From positions 1 through 64,000 of the forward strand of contig JAXMHA010000015.1 of the NCBI GenBank assembly GCA_046347015.1: 64,000 nt of DNA, read 5' to 3'. Every line of letters begins with the position of its first letter. Position 1 is the stretch's first letter. A model generated the notes under the pieces. The model made no database searches. It was not told the DNA's origin and worked only from the letters and a program-made list of their open reading frames with translations. The translations under genes were made by a program, and so were the position numbers. Below are positions 60,536-64,000 of this stretch, one piece after another. This DNA is from Dokdonella_A sp046347015. Lineage in GTDB: Bacteria; Pseudomonadota; Gammaproteobacteria; Xanthomonadales; Rhodanobacteraceae.

Positions 60536-61636
60536 TTACCGTCCCCGGACTTCGGATGATCCCGCGATTCCGCGGCACGTCGCCATCGTGGCTACCGGCG
60601 CGCGTTCATCGATGCCCTGATCCGCCAAAGCCAGGAGGCGAGCGTCACGTGCCGCGGCGGAAAGCGCGCCCGTCGCGGCAACTTCATCGTAAAAGCGCCG
60701 CCACTGGCCGTCCGCGTCCCTGAACATCTGCGCGAATGCCGGGATCCATTGTTCATACAGGCCAAACGGCAGCAGCTTCGCGTTGTTGATCGGTCCCGCC
60801 ACCCAGGCATCGTAACGGTGGTGGCCGGGCCAGTCGTGGTCGCGCCATGGAGCGTACGCGGCGCGGAACGATTCGATTGCCGCCTGCTTCCCGGCACGCA
60901 GGTCACCCGGCGGTTTTCGTTGCGCGTAGATCGCGGCGAGTTCGTCGCGCAGGTCAAGCACACGTCGTGCGAACGCGGTATCAAACGCGCCGGAATCATC
61001 GATCGCGTCAGGAACGCCACGCACCCGGTGCCACTCGCACAAACCTTGCCGCCCGACGAAGCTGGCGAACGACTCGTTGAACGTCGTATCGCCCGCAAGG
61101 TAATACTCCTGGTGCGCCAATTCGTGGAAGATCATGCGATCGAGCGTATCGGCATCCCACCGCAACATCGTGCCGAGAACGGGATCGGCGAACCAGCCGA
61201 GCGTCGAGAATGCCGCGGCGCCTTCGATCCAGGTGTCATCGCCCCGCTCCTGCAGGCGCTTCGCAGCGCGCCGCGCATGGTCCTCGTCGAAGTACCCCTG
61301 GTAGGCGACGCAGCCGGTGAGCGGGAAGCAATGCCGGATCGGCTCGACCGAGAATTCACGTGTCGCCAGGACATTCCACGTCACGTACGGCCGATCCAGC
61401 GCCACGAACGTCGTGTAGCTCCGGTTGCGCGGCAGGTCGAGCTGGTCCGACGCAAACCGGCGTGCCGCTTCGGCCTGCCGCAACAACGCACGGTCGTGTT
61501 CCGTCAGCCGCGGGTCCCGGATGGCACGGTCCAGCGGCTCCCGGCGGGCGAGCAGCGACAGTTCACCCCGCGCAACATGCACGGCATACCCGAGGCTCGC
61601 GCAGCCGTCGAGCAGGGCCGCGGCCAACAACGCCAT
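60536..61636 (-). CDS. Predicted zinc aminopeptidase lipoprotein (COG4324-like)
   Basis: A 366-residue product with a short lipoprotein signal and lipobox LLDGC (Cys 12). The zinc site is H171-E-L-A-H175 in RMIFHELAHQEYYL with a further Glu at 188 in FNESFASFVG, the HExxH...E pattern. Flanking sequences (VAYQGYFDEDHARRAAKRL, PVLGTMLRWDADTLDR, ASFVGRQGLCEW) are those of the family annotated as predicted aminopeptidase (COG4324). No in-frame start other than the ATG at 61636 is available, so the signal is short. The substrate is unknown. Confidence 0.82.
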   Translation of the reverse strand: MALLAAALLDGCASLGYAVHVARGELSLLARREPLDRAIRDPRLTEHDRALLRQAEAARRFASDQLDLPRNRSYTTFVALDRPYVTWNVLATREFSVEPIRHCFPLTGCVAYQGYFDEDHARRAAKRLQERGDDTWIEGAAAFSTLGWFADPVLGTMLRWDADTLDRMIFHELAHQEYYLAGDTTFNESFASFVGRQGLCEWHRVRGVPDAIDDSGAFDTAFARRVLDLRDELAAIYAQRKPPGDLRAGKQAAIESFRAAYAPWRDHDWPGHHRYDAWVAGPINNAKLLPFGLYEQWIPAFAQMFRDADGQWRRFYDEVAATGALSAAARDARLLALADQGIDERAPVATMATCRGIAGSSEVRGR

Positions 61637-61730
61637 CGTGGCTCCGGTCAGCCGCCTCAGGAACGCGGCAACGAGTCGTCGACGCCCGGCTTTCGCCGCG
61701 ACATCATCCGCGCTCGTTCGCCCGAACGGT

Positions 61731-63317
61731 CTATTTGGCCTTGACGTTGTCGGTCGCCCTGATGAAAGCGGCGACGTTGTCGTGCAGTTGCCGCAGCGAT
61801 GGCAAGTGGGCGTAGACCATGTGCCCCGATTCGTAGTAGTGCGTTTCGATGTGATCGGTGAGGTTCGCCGGAATCGGCAGGTGCTTCATTTCGTAGTCGG
61901 CCGTGAAGAATGGGGTTGCAAGGTCGAAGTAGCCCGAGTTCAGCATGACGCGCAGACGCGGGTTGTACTTCATGGCCGCGGCAAGGTCCGGCATCACGTT
62001 CGGCATGCCGGGAATCGCGAACGGCGCGCCCGGCTGCTTGTGCTCCCATTTCCAGTTCGAGAAGTCGGCATCGGCGAAGAGTTTGTAGGTCAGGTCCTTG
62101 CCGAACTTCAGGTCCTTGCGCACGTAATCGTTGAATGCCGAAAAATACGCGGACGAGATCGCGGCGGATTGCGGGTCGTAGGCGGCGTCCTTGTCCAGGG
62201 CATCCATCACCGGTCCGGAGAAGCGGGAGTCGAGGCGCCCGGTCGTGAGGCCTTCATCGAGCTGGAGGGTGTGCTCGAACTCGCCACCGCTGACGCGCAG
62301 GTTCGCACGCTCGAGGTAGTCGACCGGCAACGACGTGTAGCGATGCAGCTTCTCGGCGATGGCGCGCTTGTGGGCGGTATCGATCGAATTGCCCTGTGCC
62401 AGCGCCTGCGCGTACTCGCCCATCGCGAAGCCCTCGACCTCGCGCAGCAACGACGGCAGGTCGGTGAAGCCCTGCAGCTTGTGGTGGTACCACGCCGTCG
62501 CCGCATAGGTCGGCAGTGCCAACTGGTAGGCCAGGTCGACCCCCGGATCGATTTGCGGGAAGTCGATCAGCATGCTGACGTTCAGTACCTGCGACAGCAG
62601 CACGACACCATTCAAGTCGATGGCTTTCCCGCTTTGCAGGAGATTGGAGAGAATTGCGGAGCGGGTCGTGCCGTAACTCTCGCCGAACAGGTACTTCGGC
62701 GAGTTCCAGCGCCCGTACTGCGACAGGAACTTGCCGATGAACTGGGCGAACGCCTCGGCATCGGGATCGGTGCCGAAGTACGCTTTCGGACCTTTCTCGA
62801 GATCGGCGAATTCCCCGAAGCCGGTGCCCGGCGCATCGACGAAGACGAGATCGCAGACATCGAGCAGGCTGTCGTCGTTGTTGACGATCCCGTACGGTGC
62901 CGGCGGCGTGTGCGTGTCGTCCGCGGTGACGACCCGGCGTGGGCCGAAGGCACCCATGTGCAGCCAGATCGTCGAAGATCCGGGTCCCCCGTTGTACAGG
63001 AACATCAACGGACGCCGCGACGGATCGGCACCCTTCCTGAAATACGCCGCGTACGACATCGTCGCCGACGGCTCGTTCTTCTTGTCGGTCAGCAGCAGTG
63101 TCCCTTCCACCGCGCGATAGGCGATGCTGCGTCCGCCGATCGTGACTTCGCCTTCGGTGTCCGACTGCTTCGCCTCGAGCTTGACCGGCGGCGTCTCGTG
63201 CCCCTTGGCCGCCGCGTGGCCATCGGGCTTGGCGGATGACTCATCCGCTCCCGCGGGTTGCAAGGCCAGCGCGGATGCGACCAGGATCGAAGCGAAGACC
63301 GGAAGCCACCTTTTCAT
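61731..63317 (-). CDS. Secreted serine carboxypeptidase, S10-like
   Basis: A 528-residue exported alpha/beta hydrolase. The signal peptide (LPVFASILVASALALQPAGA) and a linker precede the S10 core: FLYNGGPGSSTIWLHMGAFGP, FVDAPGTGFGEF, the nucleophile S214 in LFGESYGTTRS, D465 in LNSGYFDLATPFF and H499 in YYESGHMVYAHL, a complete Ser-Asp-His triad. Peptidase S10 enzymes cleave C-terminal residues at acidic pH. A G-rich Shine-Dalgarno precedes the ATG at 63317. It is on the same strand as the aminopeptidase gene, 94 bp upstream of it, so the two may form a peptide-scavenging pair. Confidence 0.88.
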   Translation of the reverse strand: MKRWLPVFASILVASALALQPAGADESSAKPDGHAAAKGHETPPVKLEAKQSDTEGEVTIGGRSIAYRAVEGTLLLTDKKNEPSATMSYAAYFRKGADPSRRPLMFLYNGGPGSSTIWLHMGAFGPRRVVTADDTHTPPAPYGIVNNDDSLLDVCDLVFVDAPGTGFGEFADLEKGPKAYFGTDPDAEAFAQFIGKFLSQYGRWNSPKYLFGESYGTTRSAILSNLLQSGKAIDLNGVVLLSQVLNVSMLIDFPQIDPGVDLAYQLALPTYAATAWYHHKLQGFTDLPSLLREVEGFAMGEYAQALAQGNSIDTAHKRAIAEKLHRYTSLPVDYLERANLRVSGGEFEHTLQLDEGLTTGRLDSRFSGPVMDALDKDAAYDPQSAAISSAYFSAFNDYVRKDLKFGKDLTYKLFADADFSNWKWEHKQPGAPFAIPGMPNVMPDLAAAMKYNPRLRVMLNSGYFDLATPFFTADYEMKHLPIPANLTDHIETHYYESGHMVYAHLPSLRQLHDNVAAFIRATDNVKAK

Positions 63318-63527
63318 AAGTCCCCCAAAGCGGAACGACCATGTGCAGGCGCTGGCACGAAGCCTCTCGCCGCGGCGAGGGCTCCCGTCCGCACCTGAAA
63401 CCGGAACCTTGCGAAGTTTCGCGAATGCGACGGCGTTCGCCATGCGCCGGAAGTCATGGCACGCATGCTCGGCACGCATGCTTGCCACGCGCACCGGCCC
63501 TTGCAGCCACCGCAGCTTCCGGTCCGA

Positions 63528-64000
63528 TCAGGACCCAGGCGCGACGCCGACCGTGGGGGTCGACCGCGTGGAGTTCGCTGCGCGGAAAGGGCCGGCTTCG
63601 AATGCCACGACGCCTGCACCGGCGTTTCGCGAAACCACGTCCGGCCCCCCCGACACCACCACCCGGTTGCGGCCGCGTTGCTTCGCGTCGTAGAGCGAGC
63701 GGTCGGCGCACTTGAGCCACTCATCGACATCGCGCAGGTCCGCGCTCGCGGGGCATACGCCAATGCTGACCGTTCCAGTCGCCGAGCCGCCGTGGGACAG
63801 CACGCGTTCCGCGCTCTCCCGGATCCGATCGGCAACCTGTGCCGCTTCGGTGATCCCGGTGCACGGCAGCACCACCACGAATTCGTCGCCACCGTAACGT
63901 CCCGGCGTATCACCGGCCCGCGTGTGCTGGCGGATGACGCCGGCCATGCGTCGGATCAGCAGGTCCCCAGCGGGGTGGCCGTGCTGGTCATTGAAGGACT
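63528..64000 (-). CDS. GGDEF-domain protein (diguanylate cyclase), C-terminal part, cut at the right edge
   Basis: The last 157 or so residues of a larger protein lie in the window. They show the GGDEF domain: NDQHGHPAGDLLIRRMAG, an inhibitory I-site RAGD five residues before the active motif, the intact signature YGGDEFVVVLP, and later TVSIGVCP and DRSLYDAKQRGRNRV. An intact motif and I-site suggest a working c-di-GMP synthase under product control. Sensory domains lie beyond the edge. A short unstructured tail follows the domain. Confidence 0.9.
   Translation of the reverse strand, partial: SFNDQHGHPAGDLLIRRMAGVIRQHTRAGDTPGRYGGDEFVVVLPCTGITEAAQVADRIRESAERVLSHGGSATGTVSIGVCPASADLRDVDEWLKCADRSLYDAKQRGRNRVVVSGGPDVVSRNAGAGVVAFEAGPFRAANSTRSTPTVGVAPGS

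Noticed and set aside
1..64000. tRNA or rRNA genes, CRISPR arrays, insertion sequences or attachment sites
   Set aside because: I looked for T-loop/acceptor patterns, regularly spaced repeats, transposase motifs and flanking duplications and found none that hold up.

Overview
The window reads as chromosomal DNA of a high-GC gammaproteobacterium, most likely of the order Xanthomonadales (Lysobacterales), Rhodanobacteraceae-like. This is an inference from gene content and order: petABC followed by sspA-sspB, purE-purK, dnaE-accA, miaB-ybeZ-ybeY-corC, a DUF6116 gene, a CadC-like regulator with a tetratricopeptide half, and secreted proteins with an I-F-x-x-G-F-D C-terminal tail. Coding density is high and most genes look vertically inherited. 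I see no tRNA or rRNA gene, insertion sequence, prophage or CRISPR array. Some starts are GTG or TTG (purK, ybeY, tatD, the CadC-like regulator, ybeZ, the sulfotransferase).

Layout. 1-7.5 kb: an SDR fragment, monothiol glutaredoxin divergent from Fe-superoxide dismutase, purE-purK, a Trm112-like protein, DUF1631, nadC, a frame-broken interval and DUF3301. 7.5-13.8 kb: sspA-sspB and the cytochrome bc1 operon on the minus strand, a DegS-like protease on the plus strand and a lytic transglycosylase on the minus strand. 14-21 kb: an orphan HEPN-type protein, then miaB-ybeZ-ybeY-corC, a DUF4105 protein in the slot where many relatives carry lnt, and corA. 21-31 kb: a cysteine-rich lipoprotein, a deaminase, a TVP38-type membrane protein, a GH17-GT2 beta-glucan synthase-like protein and tamA-tamB. 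31-35 kb (minus): an isoprenylcysteine-methyltransferase-like protein, a DesK/DesR-type two-component pair, a tiny membrane protein and queA.

35-47 kb: a class III aminotransferase, dxs behind a long stem-loop, a lone Pycsar-effector-like membrane protein, a TPR-sulfotransferase, dnaE, accA and kbl. 47-55 kb: a glycine-zipper lipoprotein, mgtE, and two secreted proteins that share a C-terminal tail and flank a CadC-like membrane regulator; then tatD. 55-64 kb: tcdA with a 34-residue cysteine-rich small ORF just upstream, a DUF6116/c-type cytochrome pair, an Mpo1-like protein, an MBL-fold hydrolase, a cold-shock protein with a clear terminator, two secreted EF-hand proteins, a Tyr/Gly-rich lipoprotein, a predicted aminopeptidase lipoprotein, an S10-like serine carboxypeptidase and the end of a GGDEF protein.

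The points most worth following are the shared I-F-x-x-G-F-D tail, the DUF4105 (Lnb-like) gene at the lnt position, the orphan PycTM-like protein, the small cysteine-rich ORF with a strong ribosome binding site, and the 13-bp stem-loop that abuts the dxs start codon. Functions are from family recognition by eye; no database search was run.
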